From the NCBI GenBank assembly GCA_963615055.1, contig CAVEFO010000001.1, positions 1 through 64,000 of the forward strand: DNA of 64,000 nt, read 5' to 3'. Source of the DNA: UBA1822 sp963615055. GTDB lineage: Bacteria; Bacillota; Negativicutes; Veillonellales; Dialisteraceae. A program made the translations under genes and the position numbers. This document shows positions 40,853-48,962 of the stretch, one piece after another. The first letter of the stretch is position 1. Every line of letters begins with the position of its first letter. The notes beneath the pieces are model-generated. The model was not told the DNA's origin and searched no databases. It was given only the letters and a program-made list of their open reading frames with translations.

Positions 40853-41482
40853 ATGGAAGAAACAAAATTTCGCACGCAAAGCATTGAAAAATTTTTAGAC
40901 GCTCTGGGAAGCAGCGCTTCCGTACCGGGCGGAGGAGCGGCGGCGGCTCAGTTGGGCGCGATGGCTTGTGCGCTCGCGGAGAAAACGGCGCGCATCACGC
41001 TCTCCAATAAAAATTATGCTGCCGTACACGAAGAGGCGGAGAAATGGGTGGCTGTATTTCCCGAAGCGAAAGATATCCTTCTCGATCTCATGGACGAAGA
41101 CGCCAAAAGTTTCCGAAATTTGATGGACGCATATAAACATTTCAAAAAAGAAGGAAAAACGGAGGCGGAATGTCAAGAGGCAATGCAGGATATTTACATT
41201 GACGCCGCAAAAGCGCCCGCGCAGATCGCCTCTCTCCTCGCCGACCTGTCCGAACTTTTCACGGCGGTCATTCATCGCGGAAATAAAAATCTGCTGTCCG
41301 ATTCCGTCATGGCCGCGCAGCTTTGCACCGCCGCCATCCACGCCGCGATTCTGAATGTGCGCGTCAATGCGAACTGCGTCACAAACGATTTCTATCGGCA
41401 GGAAGTCGAGGATTCCGTCAAAAATTGGGAAAATGCGGTATCGGCCATCGATGCCGTCCTGACGTATCAAGTTTCCATATAA
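40853..41482 (+). CDS. Cyclodeaminase/cyclohydrolase family protein
   Basis: This is a 209-residue all-helical protein of the formiminotransferase-cyclodeaminase family. It has the signature SIEKFLDALGSSASVPGGGAAAAQLGAMACAL (about residues 10-41) and helical repeats to the end. It probably acts on formimino- or methenyl-tetrahydrofolate, as FchA does in one-carbon metabolism. Start ATG at 40853 has GAGGTG upstream at a normal distance. It lies 69 bp before tyrS, possibly in one transcript. Confidence 0.9.
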   Translation: MEETKFRTQSIEKFLDALGSSASVPGGGAAAAQLGAMACALAEKTARITLSNKNYAAVHEEAEKWVAVFPEAKDILLDLMDEDAKSFRNLMDAYKHFKKEGKTEAECQEAMQDIYIDAAKAPAQIASLLADLSELFTAVIHRGNKNLLSDSVMAAQLCTAAIHAAILNVRVNANCVTNDFYRQEVEDSVKNWENAVSAIDAVLTYQVSI

Positions 41483-41551
41483 TCCTCCCGTGGCGAAAAT
41501 CTCCATTCTGTGCTACACTTTGAAAATCATTGACAGAAAGAAGGAATTTCC

Positions 41552-42805
41552 ATGAACATTATCGACGAACTCAACTGGCGCGGCGCCGTCAATCAGCAGA
41601 CGGACGCGGAAGCCCTGTACAAATTGACGGGCGAGACGGCTGTTTCTCTCTATTGCGGCATCGATCCGACGGGCGATTCCATGCACATCGGCCATCTGAT
41701 TCCGTTTATGATTTTGAAACGCTTTCAGCTGGCCGGCCACCATCCTTATATCGTAATCGGCGGCGGGACGGGGGCTATCGGCGATCCCTCCGGCCGCACG
41801 ACGGAGCGCGTCCTGCAATCGGCCGAGCAGGTGAAGCACAATGCCGACTGCCTCACGGCACAGATGGAGAAATTTTTCGGCGGCGACGGCACATTTTCCA
41901 TCGTCAATAATTACGACTGGCTCTCGAAAATCACGCTCTTGGATTTCCTGCGGGATTACGGGAAACTGTTCAGCGTAAATACGATGCTTGCCAAAGACGT
42001 CGTGGCTTCGCGCCTCGAGACGGGCATTTCCTTTACGGAATTTTCCTACCAAATCCTGCAATCCATCGATTACTACCAGCTCTACAAAAAATACCACATT
42101 CAGCTGCAAATCGGCGGTGCGGACCAATGGGGCAACATTACGAACGGCGTCGAGATGATGCGCAAAAAGGAAGGCATCACCGACGTGTACGGCCTCACGA
42201 TTCCGCTCATGCTCAAAGCCGACGGGACAAAATTCGGCAAGACGGCGGGCGGCGCCGTGTGGCTCGATCCGAAGAAGACCTCACCGTATGAATTCTATCA
42301 ATTCTGGTTCAACCAAGATGACCGCGACGTCGTGAAATACCTGAAATATTTCACGTTCCTTTCCAAAGAGGAAATCGACGCGCTGGACCTGGAAACGAAA
42401 GCGCATCCGGAGAAACGGGAAGCGCAGCGCCGCTTGGCCGAGGATGTGACGAAATTCGTCCACGGAGAAGAAGGTCTCGCCGAAGCTGCCCGCGTAACGA
42501 AAGCCCTCTTCACCGGCGACATTGCCGAACTCTCCGGCGCGGAAATCGAAGGCGCTTTCCGCAATACCAAAGGCGGCACGATTGCCTCCGCCCCGATGAA
42601 TATCATCGACGCGCTCATCGAAGGCGGTGTGGAAACGTCGAAACGCCAAGCGAGAGAAGATGTCGAAAACGGCGCCATCCGCATCAACGGCGTCCAAATC
42701 CGCGACACGGAAGCGACAGTCAACGCTCATCCGAATACGGAGGGCCGGTATGCCATCGTGCGGAAAGGGAAGAAAAATTATTTCTTGATTGAAATCGGAA
42801 AGTGA
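41552..42805 (+). CDS. tyrS: Tyrosyl-tRNA synthetase
   Basis: This is a class I synthetase of 417 residues. The ATP-binding HIGH is in SMHIGHLIPFM, the KMSKS-type loop is KFGKT (in ADGTKFGKTAGGAVWLD), the tyrosine pocket is GGADQWGNI, and an S4 domain occupies the last ~60 residues (SKRQAREDVENGAIRING). The ATG is preceded by AAGGAAT. No T-box leader is visible upstream. Confidence 0.96.
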   Translation: MNIIDELNWRGAVNQQTDAEALYKLTGETAVSLYCGIDPTGDSMHIGHLIPFMILKRFQLAGHHPYIVIGGGTGAIGDPSGRTTERVLQSAEQVKHNADCLTAQMEKFFGGDGTFSIVNNYDWLSKITLLDFLRDYGKLFSVNTMLAKDVVASRLETGISFTEFSYQILQSIDYYQLYKKYHIQLQIGGADQWGNITNGVEMMRKKEGITDVYGLTIPLMLKADGTKFGKTAGGAVWLDPKKTSPYEFYQFWFNQDDRDVVKYLKYFTFLSKEEIDALDLETKAHPEKREAQRRLAEDVTKFVHGEEGLAEAARVTKALFTGDIAELSGAEIEGAFRNTKGGTIASAPMNIIDALIEGGVETSKRQAREDVENGAIRINGVQIRDTEATVNAHPNTEGRYAIVRKGKKNYFLIEIGK

Positions 42806-42996
42806 TTGTCGTTTGGCGTCAGCTACCAGAAAAAGGCGGTACCGCTAAAACTAACGGCTAACAACCGGCAGCTAACAACTATCTCGGGCATGAAACGAAA
42901 GGCATCGCACAAGTTTTATCTGCTCTGACTTCTCCGTCTCCATGTAAAAAAGCCACAAATCTCTTCGTCAAACGACGCAAAAAGATAAGAGGTATT

Positions 42997-43692
42997 ATGA
43001 ATCCCATTTTCACCAGGACCGCCCGGCTCATTGGAAGTGCGGGCGTTTCCCTTTTGCAATCCAAAACCGTCGCCGTCTTCGGACTGGGGGGCGTCGGCTC
43101 CTTTGCGGCCGAAGCACTTGCCCGCGCCGGTATCGGCCATCTCGTTTTGATTGACGGCGACGTCGTCGATATCACAAATCTCAATCGCCAGCTCGTCGCC
43201 GATCTCACGACGGTCGGCCGGCCCAAAGCGGAGATCGCCGCCGAGCGCGCGCGCCGCATCGATCCCGAGATCGACGTCCGCCCTCTTGTTTCCTTTCTGA
43301 AACCGGACGACGAGACATTCATCGAGGAGCTTAACTGCGATTTCATTATTGACGCGATTGACGACATCCCGGCCAAGATTGCCATTACGAAAAGCTGCCG
43401 GCGCCTTGGGATTCCGGAGGCCGCCGCGATGGGGACGGGAAACCTCCTGCATCCGGAGCTTTTGGAAATCGCCGACGTTTCCAAGACATCCGTCTGCCCA
43501 CTCGCCCGCAAAGTGCGGCGCCTGCTTCGCGCAGAGGGCATTTCCCATCTTCCCGTCGTCTATTCCAAGGAACTCCCACGAAAGCCCGACGGCGAAGGGC
43601 ACGCGCCCGGCTCGATTTCTTTTGTCCCGCCGGTCGCCGGCATGATTTTGGCCGGGATGGCCGTCCGGCATTTCTTGGAAGGAAGCGAGTAA
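42997..43692 (+). CDS. tcdA: tRNA threonylcarbamoyladenosine dehydratase
   Basis: TcdA is an E1-like ATP-dependent enzyme that cyclises t6A37 to ct6A in tRNA. The protein is 231 residues. The nucleotide loop is VFGLGGVGSFAAEALARAGIG (about residues 27-47), with DGDVVDITNLNRQL after it and NLLHPELLEIADVSKTSVCPLARKVRR, typical of TcdA rather than MoeB or ThiF (no zinc CxxC pairs). Its stop codon is directly followed by the next gene's ATG. Confidence 0.92.
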   Translation: MNPIFTRTARLIGSAGVSLLQSKTVAVFGLGGVGSFAAEALARAGIGHLVLIDGDVVDITNLNRQLVADLTTVGRPKAEIAAERARRIDPEIDVRPLVSFLKPDDETFIEELNCDFIIDAIDDIPAKIAITKSCRRLGIPEAAAMGTGNLLHPELLEIADVSKTSVCPLARKVRRLLRAEGISHLPVVYSKELPRKPDGEGHAPGSISFVPPVAGMILAGMAVRHFLEGSE

Positions 43693-44316
43693 ATGGAGCT
43701 TCGTTTGGCGCATCCGGAGCGTTGCCTCGTTTCCACCGAAACCGGCCCCGTCCTCGGATTCAATCAAGAATGGTTTCCGGTCGCATGGCAAAGATTGGCT
43801 GGCTGCGGCCCCACAACGGGCGCCTTTCTGATTTCGTATCAGTCGCAAAGGAACGCGCCGCGTAAAATGACAAAAGAAGACGCCGTCCGAGAGATGCTCA
43901 CGTTTCTGCCGTATGCGACACCGCGTACCTTCGGCCTTTGGCGGACGCATTGGCTCGCGGACGGCCTTCGCGCCTATCTGGCGGACCGCAAACTTTCGGG
44001 CCGCATCGATTGTCTCTCCGTCCCACCGCTTTCGTTTCTTCGCCCGTCGGAAGAGAAACTGTCTCAATTCCTCTCCGAAAGCCTCTTGTCCGACAGCCCG
44101 GTGGCGTTTCTCAATCGCCACAGCGGCGACGACGCGGCGCTTCCGGCTTGGCACTGGATGCCGCTTGTCGCCCTTTCCGATGAGACCGGCGCACTTATAG
44201 CGACGCTCCTTGATGAAGGAAACGAAATTTCCTGCGACCTATCCCGCTGGCGGAAAGAAACAAAATTCGGCGGCGGTTTCGTCCGCATTTTGAAGGAAAA
44301 AAAAGAACTAACATGA
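43693..44316 (+). CDS. Predicted papain/C39-like cysteine peptidase-fold protein
   Basis: I do not recognise a named family. The 207-residue protein has FNQEWFPVAWQRLAGCGPTTGAF at residues ~23-45, which is the Gln-(x)n-Cys-Gly-Pro-Thr pattern of C39-like and papain-like folds (Gln25, Cys39). A later PAWHWMPLVAL offers the catalytic His (~residue 155). There is no signal peptide or membrane segment, so it is cytoplasmic unless exported in another way. It starts immediately after the tcdA stop and overlaps the ECF gene by 4 bp, so all three are coupled. Peptidase or transglutaminase-like activity is inference. Confidence 0.6.
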   Translation: MELRLAHPERCLVSTETGPVLGFNQEWFPVAWQRLAGCGPTTGAFLISYQSQRNAPRKMTKEDAVREMLTFLPYATPRTFGLWRTHWLADGLRAYLADRKLSGRIDCLSVPPLSFLRPSEEKLSQFLSESLLSDSPVAFLNRHSGDDAALPAWHWMPLVALSDETGALIATLLDEGNEISCDLSRWRKETKFGGGFVRILKEKKELT

Positions 44317-44801
44317 AAGACACCTTGTCCGTACATCGGCTATCTCTTGCGGCGGCTGCGGCAGCCGTCACATTTCTGATGACCGTCCTGCCGAAAATCC
44401 CGATTCCCTTGGGCTACGCGCATCTGGGCGACGCCGTCGTTTTCCTGATCGCGCTGCTTCTGCCCCGTCGCGATGCGGCGCTGGCTGCCGCAATCGGTTC
44501 GGCGCTGGCCGATCTCTTAGGCGGATTTCCCATCTGGATCCTGCCGACACTTCTCATCAAAGCCGGAATGGTTTTTCTCGTCAAACCTTTTGTCGGCAGA
44601 AACTTTTTCGCCATCCTCTGCGGATTTCTTTTGTCCTCCCTTTGGATGGCGGCGGGGTACACGGCAGCCGGAGCGCTCCTTTACGGCGATCTCGCGCTCG
44701 GCCTCCTGCAAGCACCGGGTCTCTTGGCCGAAGGGGCCGTCAATACCGCTGTCGCCGCTGTTCTCCTGCTCGTTTTTCAAAAATCCGGTTTCATCAAATG
44801 A
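44313..44801 (+). CDS. ECF transporter substrate-binding (S) component-like protein
   Basis: This is a 162-residue membrane protein with about five helices. The features are the N-terminal Ala-rich helix, IPLGYAHLGDAVVFLIALLLPRRDAALAAAIGSALADLLGG and a final helix before FQKSGFIK, as in small-vitamin ECF S components. The ATP-binding and T subunits are not in the window, so it would share a common energising module. The substrate is unknown. Its ATG overlaps the preceding stop (ATGA), and its stop overlaps the next ATG. Confidence 0.75.
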   Translation: MKDTLSVHRLSLAAAAAAVTFLMTVLPKIPIPLGYAHLGDAVVFLIALLLPRRDAALAAAIGSALADLLGGFPIWILPTLLIKAGMVFLVKPFVGRNFFAILCGFLLSSLWMAAGYTAAGALLYGDLALGLLQAPGLLAEGAVNTAVAAVLLLVFQKSGFIK

Positions 44802-45346
44802 ACAAGTTGAAAACATTTTGTTTCCTCGGCTGCCTTCTCTCGGCCGCCGCCGCGCTTTCCGGCTGCGCATTTCCCCAAATCGCCGACAATATTTTCATTT
44901 CACAAGAAAAAAGGAGACCCACTATGGACAACACCGGTAAGAAAGTCAAAGTGCATTACGAAGGCACACTGAACGACGGGACGAAATTCGATTCTTCCTA
45001 CGACCGCGGAGAGCCGCTCGCCTTCACCTGCGGCGCGGGGCAAATGATCAAAGGCTTCGACGCCGCCGTCAAAGACATGGCCGTCGGCGAGGTGAAACAG
45101 ATTCATCTTTCGCCCGAAGAATCGTACGGAAACCCGGACCCGGATCGCATCATCACGCTCCCGCTCACGCAGCTGCCCGGCTCGGAGCGGCTCTCCGTCG
45201 GCGATCATGTCGCCCTCAACAGCGCCATGGGCCGCATCCCCGTCGTCGTCACCGAAAAGACAGACGACACGATTACTTTCGACGCCAATCATGAAATGGC
45301 CGGCAAGGAGCTGAATTTCAAAATTGAACTCGTGGAAGTGAAGTGA
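44798..45346 (+). CDS. FKBP-type peptidyl-prolyl isomerase with possible lipoprotein form
   Basis: The FKBP domain (from residue ~43: KKVKVHYEGTLNDGTKFDSSYDRGEPLAF.., then an insert-in-flap part) is SlyD/FKBP-like, about 140 residues. Two starts compete. ATG at 44798 overlaps the ECF stop and adds 42 residues with a lipoprotein signal (CLLSAAAALSGC, Cys ~23). ATG at 44924 has AAGGAG at an ideal distance and gives a cytoplasmic protein. Both are in one frame. I list the longer form because its lipobox is good and it is coupled upstream, but the shorter may be the main product. Confidence 0.8.
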   Translation: MNKLKTFCFLGCLLSAAAALSGCAFPQIADNIFISQEKRRPTMDNTGKKVKVHYEGTLNDGTKFDSSYDRGEPLAFTCGAGQMIKGFDAAVKDMAVGEVKQIHLSPEESYGNPDPDRIITLPLTQLPGSERLSVGDHVALNSAMGRIPVVVTEKTDDTITFDANHEMAGKELNFKIELVEVK

Positions 45347-45415
45347 CCGATTTCCATTGTCCGTTATCCGAGTCTCACATACGGACAGCGCCGCCGTGTA
45401 ACACCAAACCACGCA

Positions 45416-45448
45416 AAAAGGGCTGTGAATCTAAGTTCACAGCCCTTT
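45416..45448. terminator. Bidirectional terminator between FKBP and rnc
   Basis: AAAAGGGCTGTGAA and TTCACAGCCCTTTT are perfect 14-bp arms, serving the convergent FKBP and RNase III genes. It resembles the terminators at 4402 and 11463 in its CTGTGAA/TTCACAG core. Confidence 0.9.
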
Positions 45449-45458
45449 TACATTGTCT

Positions 45459-46193
45459 TTATTGCCCCGGAAACGTCGCGCCTCGCCGCAAGGCTTCGAT
45501 GGCCTCTTTCGCGGCTCGCTGCGCGGCTTCTTTTTTGTTTTTGCCGACACCGCAGCCGAGTTTTTTCCCGTTCACAGTCAGCTCCATCCAGATGGTTTTA
45601 TCGTGATCGGGTCCTTCGTCGCGGACCATTTCGTAATGAATCTCGACTTCGCCGTGCTTCTGCACGATTTCCTGCAAATCGGATTTGTAATCGTGATCGT
45701 ATTCGCCCCGGTCGATGAGATCCAAAAATTTCTTCAAATGGCTCAGAATGAAACGGGAGGCGACTTCGTAATTGTTATCAAGATAAATGGCGCCGATGAC
45801 AGCTTCAAACGCGTTTCCTAAAATAGACACGCGCGTGCGCCCGCCGCCGGCTTCTTCACCGCGCCCGAGCCGCATGAAATCGCCGATATGAAATTTCGCC
45901 GCGCATTCCGCGCACGCCGGTTTGCAGACGGCACTCGCCTTCGCGCGGGTCAGCTCCCCTTCCGGCCAATGCGGAAACCGGAGAAACAGATATTCGCCGA
46001 CGACCAAATCCAGCACGGCATCACCCAAAAATTCAAGGCGTTCATTGTCGTGGATGGTCTCGTTCTTGTGCTCGTTCGCATACGAGGTGTGCGTGAGCGC
46101 GGTGTTCAAAAGTTCGATGTTTTGGACGGGGATATCGTTGTCTTTGGCGAATTGTCGCACAGCCGCGAGCCGTGCTTCTTGCTTTGTTTCCAT
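45459..46193 (-). CDS. rnc: Ribonuclease III
   Basis: RNase III is a double-strand-specific endonuclease for rRNA and mRNA processing. The protein is 244 residues. The catalytic signature is NERLEFLGDAVLDLVVGEYLF, with a second acidic site near NAFEAVIGAIYLD, and the C-terminal dsRNA-binding domain runs from DYKSDLQEIVQKHG to KEAAQRAAKEAIEAL. Start ATG at 46193 comes one base after the fabF stop, so it is the last gene of the fab operon, a common Firmicute arrangement. Confidence 0.95.
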   Translation of the reverse strand: METKQEARLAAVRQFAKDNDIPVQNIELLNTALTHTSYANEHKNETIHDNERLEFLGDAVLDLVVGEYLFLRFPHWPEGELTRAKASAVCKPACAECAAKFHIGDFMRLGRGEEAGGGRTRVSILGNAFEAVIGAIYLDNNYEVASRFILSHLKKFLDLIDRGEYDHDYKSDLQEIVQKHGEVEIHYEMVRDEGPDHDKTIWMELTVNGKKLGCGVGKNKKEAAQRAAKEAIEALRRGATFPGQ

Positions 46194-46194
46194 A

Positions 46195-47442
46195 TTATTC
46201 TTCGTAGCGACGGAGGACGATGACGGCATTGTGACCGCCAAATCCAAAGGAATTGGACATGGCGACATTCACGTCCGCCTCGCGCGTGCCTTCCGCGACA
46301 TAGTCCATGTCACATTCCGGATCGCGCTCTTTGATGTTGATTGTCGGATGAATTTTTTGATCGCGAATGGAGAGCGCACACACGATGGCTTCGAGCGCCC
46401 CGGCCGCGCCCAAAAGATGACCGATCATGGATTTCGTCGAGCTCACCGGCACTTGATACGCCCGTTCGCCGAAGAGTGTCTTCAGCGCCGCCGTCTCATT
46501 CATGTCATTCAAATGCGTCGACGTGCCGTGCGCATTGACGTAAGAAATATCATCCGGCGCAAGCCCCGCATCGCGAATCGCGTTTTCCATGCTGCGGAGC
46601 TGAAGCGCGCCGCCGGGAGCGGGAGCCGTCATGTGATAGGCGTCGCCGCTCATGCCGTAACCGACCAATTCCGCATAAATTTTCGCACCGCGCGCTTTGG
46701 CATGACCGAGTTCTTCCAGAACTAAAACGCCGGCGCCTTCGCCCAGCACGAAACCGTCGCGCCGCGCGTCAAAGGGACAAGAGGCTTCTTCCGGCGGACA
46801 ATCACGCGAGGAGAGCGCTTTCATTGCCGCAAATCCGGCCATGGGCGTCTTGCATACCGCCGCTTCCGTGCCGCCGGCAAAAATGACATCCGCATCACCG
46901 CACTGAATGAGGCGAAGCGCAAGCCCAATCGAATTCGTCCCGGACGCGCAAGCCGTGACATCCGTCAAGACAGGCCCTTGCAATCCGAAATGAATGGAAA
47001 CTTGGCCGGCCGCCATATTGGCAATCATCATCGGGACAGCGAAAGGATTCACCTTCGCAGGCCCGCGATTTTCAATCTTGAGCACCGTTTCTTCCGTCGT
47101 CGCAATCCCGCCGATGCCGCTTCCAATCAGTGAACCGCAACGCGTCGGATCTTCTTTTTCGATATCGAAATTCGCATCCTTGGCCGCTTCGATGGCCGCC
47201 GCTATCGCGAATTGCGTATTGCGATCCATGTGCCGCGCCGCTTTTTTATCGCCAACATAGGTTTCCGCATCAAAATCCTTCACTTCGCCCGCAATTTTGA
47301 CGGGAAAATCCGTCGTATCAAATTGGGTAATGGGGCCGACGCCGGATTTCCCTGCCAAAAGCGCCTGCCAAAACGTCTCGGTTCCGATCCCCACCGGGGA
47401 CACGACGCCGAGGCCGGTCACGACGACTCTTCTTTTTTCCAT
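46195..47442 (-). CDS. fabF: 3-oxoacyl-ACP synthase II
   Basis: FabF is the condensing enzyme of fatty acid elongation. The protein is 415 residues. The active-site Cys is in VTACASGTNS (about residue 164), with the His pair in NAHGTSTHLNDMNE and KSMIGHLLGAAGALE. ATG at 47442. It is separated from the 46-aa ORF and acpP by about 185 bp of heptamer repeats but keeps the operon order. Confidence 0.96.
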   Translation of the reverse strand: MEKRRVVVTGLGVVSPVGIGTETFWQALLAGKSGVGPITQFDTTDFPVKIAGEVKDFDAETYVGDKKAARHMDRNTQFAIAAAIEAAKDANFDIEKEDPTRCGSLIGSGIGGIATTEETVLKIENRGPAKVNPFAVPMMIANMAAGQVSIHFGLQGPVLTDVTACASGTNSIGLALRLIQCGDADVIFAGGTEAAVCKTPMAGFAAMKALSSRDCPPEEASCPFDARRDGFVLGEGAGVLVLEELGHAKARGAKIYAELVGYGMSGDAYHMTAPAPGGALQLRSMENAIRDAGLAPDDISYVNAHGTSTHLNDMNETAALKTLFGERAYQVPVSSTKSMIGHLLGAAGALEAIVCALSIRDQKIHPTINIKERDPECDMDYVAEGTREADVNVAMSNSFGFGGHNAVIVLRRYEE

Positions 47443-47489
47443 TCTATCTGCCTTTCTCTGTAAATCTATCCCATTTCTGCAAGTGTAAC

Positions 47490-47620
47490 CGCTACCGCCT
47501 TATCAAGCCGTTGTCCGTCTTCCGTTTACCGTTCCTCACATCGTATGCGGCACGATAACTCTCGCGCACGGTTCACGGTTACACGGTTACACGAATAGCG
47601 CTTAACGGTCAGCGGGAAAC
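47490..47620. repeat. Heptamer repeats between acpP and fabF
   Basis: CCGTCTTCCGTTTACCGTTCC (47514) and opposed CACGGTTCACGGTTACACGG (47567) units with a 7-9 bp rhythm. There is no gene within them. Confidence 0.65.
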
Positions 47621-47627
47621 CGTTTCA

Positions 47628-47768
47628 TCACAACTCTTCGAGAATCCCTCCCAAAAGCAGAGAATGCTTTTTCCGTTTTTGGGAAGCATCCTCCGAAAAA
47701 GAGGGAGCGGTCGATCCCGTCTCCCCCTCTTTCGGAATGCTCGGTATTTCTTTTTTGAAACGCTGCAT
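47628..47768 (-). CDS. Small 46-residue ORF coupled to acpP
   Basis: The ATG shares its A with the acpP stop (TGATG), the tightest form of translational coupling. The predicted 46 residues are hydrophilic and Lys/Ser/Glu-rich, starting MQRFKKEIPSIPKEGETG and ending LLLGGILEEL. I do not recognise it. It may be a real small protein of the acyl-carrier operon or an accidental frame. Its lack of its own Shine-Dalgarno is normal for re-initiation. Confidence 0.4.
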   Translation of the reverse strand: MQRFKKEIPSIPKEGETGSTAPSFSEDASQKRKKHSLLLGGILEEL

Positions 47769-48001
47769 CAGTGCGCCTGCGAATCGATGTAGTCGACCGC
47801 ATCGCGGACCGTCTTAATCTTTTCGGCGGAATCATCCGGAATCTCAATCTCGAATTCTTCCTCAAACGCCATAATCAATTCTACGATGTCGAGAGAATCG
47901 GCACCGAGATCATCGATGAACGTGGAATCGATCTGGACGTCAGCGTCCGCCACTCCCAGCTGATCGACGACGATTTTTTTGACTCTGTCAAATGTGCTCA
48001 C
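47768..48001 (-). CDS. acpP: Acyl carrier protein
   Basis: This 77-residue acidic protein carries acyl chains on a phosphopantetheine arm. The attachment serine is in GADSLDIVELIMAFEEEF (Ser ~37). The GTG start at 48001 has AAGGAGGTG upstream and gives the canonical length and N-terminus (STFDRVKKIVVDQLG); the ATG six codons earlier is inside the ribosome-binding region. The leader holds a strong 14-bp hairpin. Confidence 0.96.
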   Translation of the reverse strand: MSTFDRVKKIVVDQLGVADADVQIDSTFIDDLGADSLDIVELIMAFEEEFEIEIPDDSAEKIKTVRDAVDYIDSQAH

Positions 48002-48030
48002 TCTTTTCACCTCCTTCATTTGGTTTCGTT

Positions 48031-48080
48031 GGAATCACGGATGGCTCCGCGAAATGCTTCATGACGCCATCCGTGATTCC
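48031..48080 (-). promoter_or_regulatory. Hairpin in the acpP leader
   Basis: GGAATCACGGATGG (48031-48044) and CCATCCGTGATTCC (48067-48080) are perfectly complementary, 22-nt loop. No T-run follows in either direction. It lies between fabG and acpP and could be a processing site or a differential-stability element that raises acpP relative to the other fab genes. Confidence 0.65.
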
Positions 48081-48157
48081 ATATTTGCTTATTGTATCAC
48101 CCGTGTGCAAATCAAGCGATAGGCAAGCCGCGCGATACAAATCACAGCCCCATTATA

Positions 48158-48904
48158 TTACATGACCATGCCGCCGTCTACCTTCAAAACTTGGCCGGTG
48201 ATGTACGCCGCATCGTCGGAGGCAAGGAAACACACCGCGCGCGCGACGTCTTCCGGCTGTCCCATGCGCGAAAGCGGCACGGAATGCAGCATTTCTTCTT
48301 TGATATTGTCCGGAATCACGGCCGTCATGGACGTCTGAATGAAACCGGGCGCCACCGCGTTCACGCGGATGCCGCGACCGGCGAGTTCTTTTGCCGCCGT
48401 CTTCGTGACGCCGATCACGCCCGCTTTGGCCGCCGAGTAATTGATCTGGCCGATATTTCCCGTAATCCCGACAACGGACGCAATATTCACAATCGCGCCG
48501 CTGCGCTGCTTCATCATGATGGGCGCTGCGGCTTTGATCGTCAAAAAGCAGCTCTTGAGATCGATATTGATCACGGAGTCCCAATCGGCTTCCTTGAGGC
48601 GCATAAGCAAGCTGTCGCGGGTAATCCCGGCGTTATTGACCAAGAGATCGAGACGACCGAATTGTTCTTTGATCGTCACGAACATCGCTTCCACATCCGC
48701 CGCTTTGGACACGTCGCCCGGGACGATAATGGCGCGGCCGCCCTCTTTCTCAATCGCGTCCTTCACTTCATTGGCTTCGTCTTCAAAACCGGCCAAATAA
48801 TTGACGGCCACCGTGAATCCTCTTTGCGCCAACATCATGGCGGTGATCCGCCCGATACCGCGCGACGCGCCGGTGACGAGAGCTGTCTTTTCCAAATTTT
48901 CCAT
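48158..48904 (-). CDS. fabG: 3-oxoacyl-ACP reductase
   Basis: FabG is an NADPH-dependent short-chain dehydrogenase of 248 residues. The cofactor motif is TGASRGIG (residues 11-18), then NNAG, the catalytic Ser-Tyr-Lys triad (NIASVVG..., YSAAKAG), and the C-terminal VDGGMVM. It is part of the fapR-led operon. ATG follows AGGAGGAAG. Confidence 0.95.
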   Translation of the reverse strand: MENLEKTALVTGASRGIGRITAMMLAQRGFTVAVNYLAGFEDEANEVKDAIEKEGGRAIIVPGDVSKAADVEAMFVTIKEQFGRLDLLVNNAGITRDSLLMRLKEADWDSVINIDLKSCFLTIKAAAPIMMKQRSGAIVNIASVVGITGNIGQINYSAAKAGVIGVTKTAAKELAGRGIRVNAVAPGFIQTSMTAVIPDNIKEEMLHSVPLSRMGQPEDVARAVCFLASDDAAYITGQVLKVDGGMVM

Positions 48905-48962
48905 GTTCTTCCTCCTACAAATTGAAATTGTTTTTTATGGTAAAACGCTTGTGCGTGAATTT

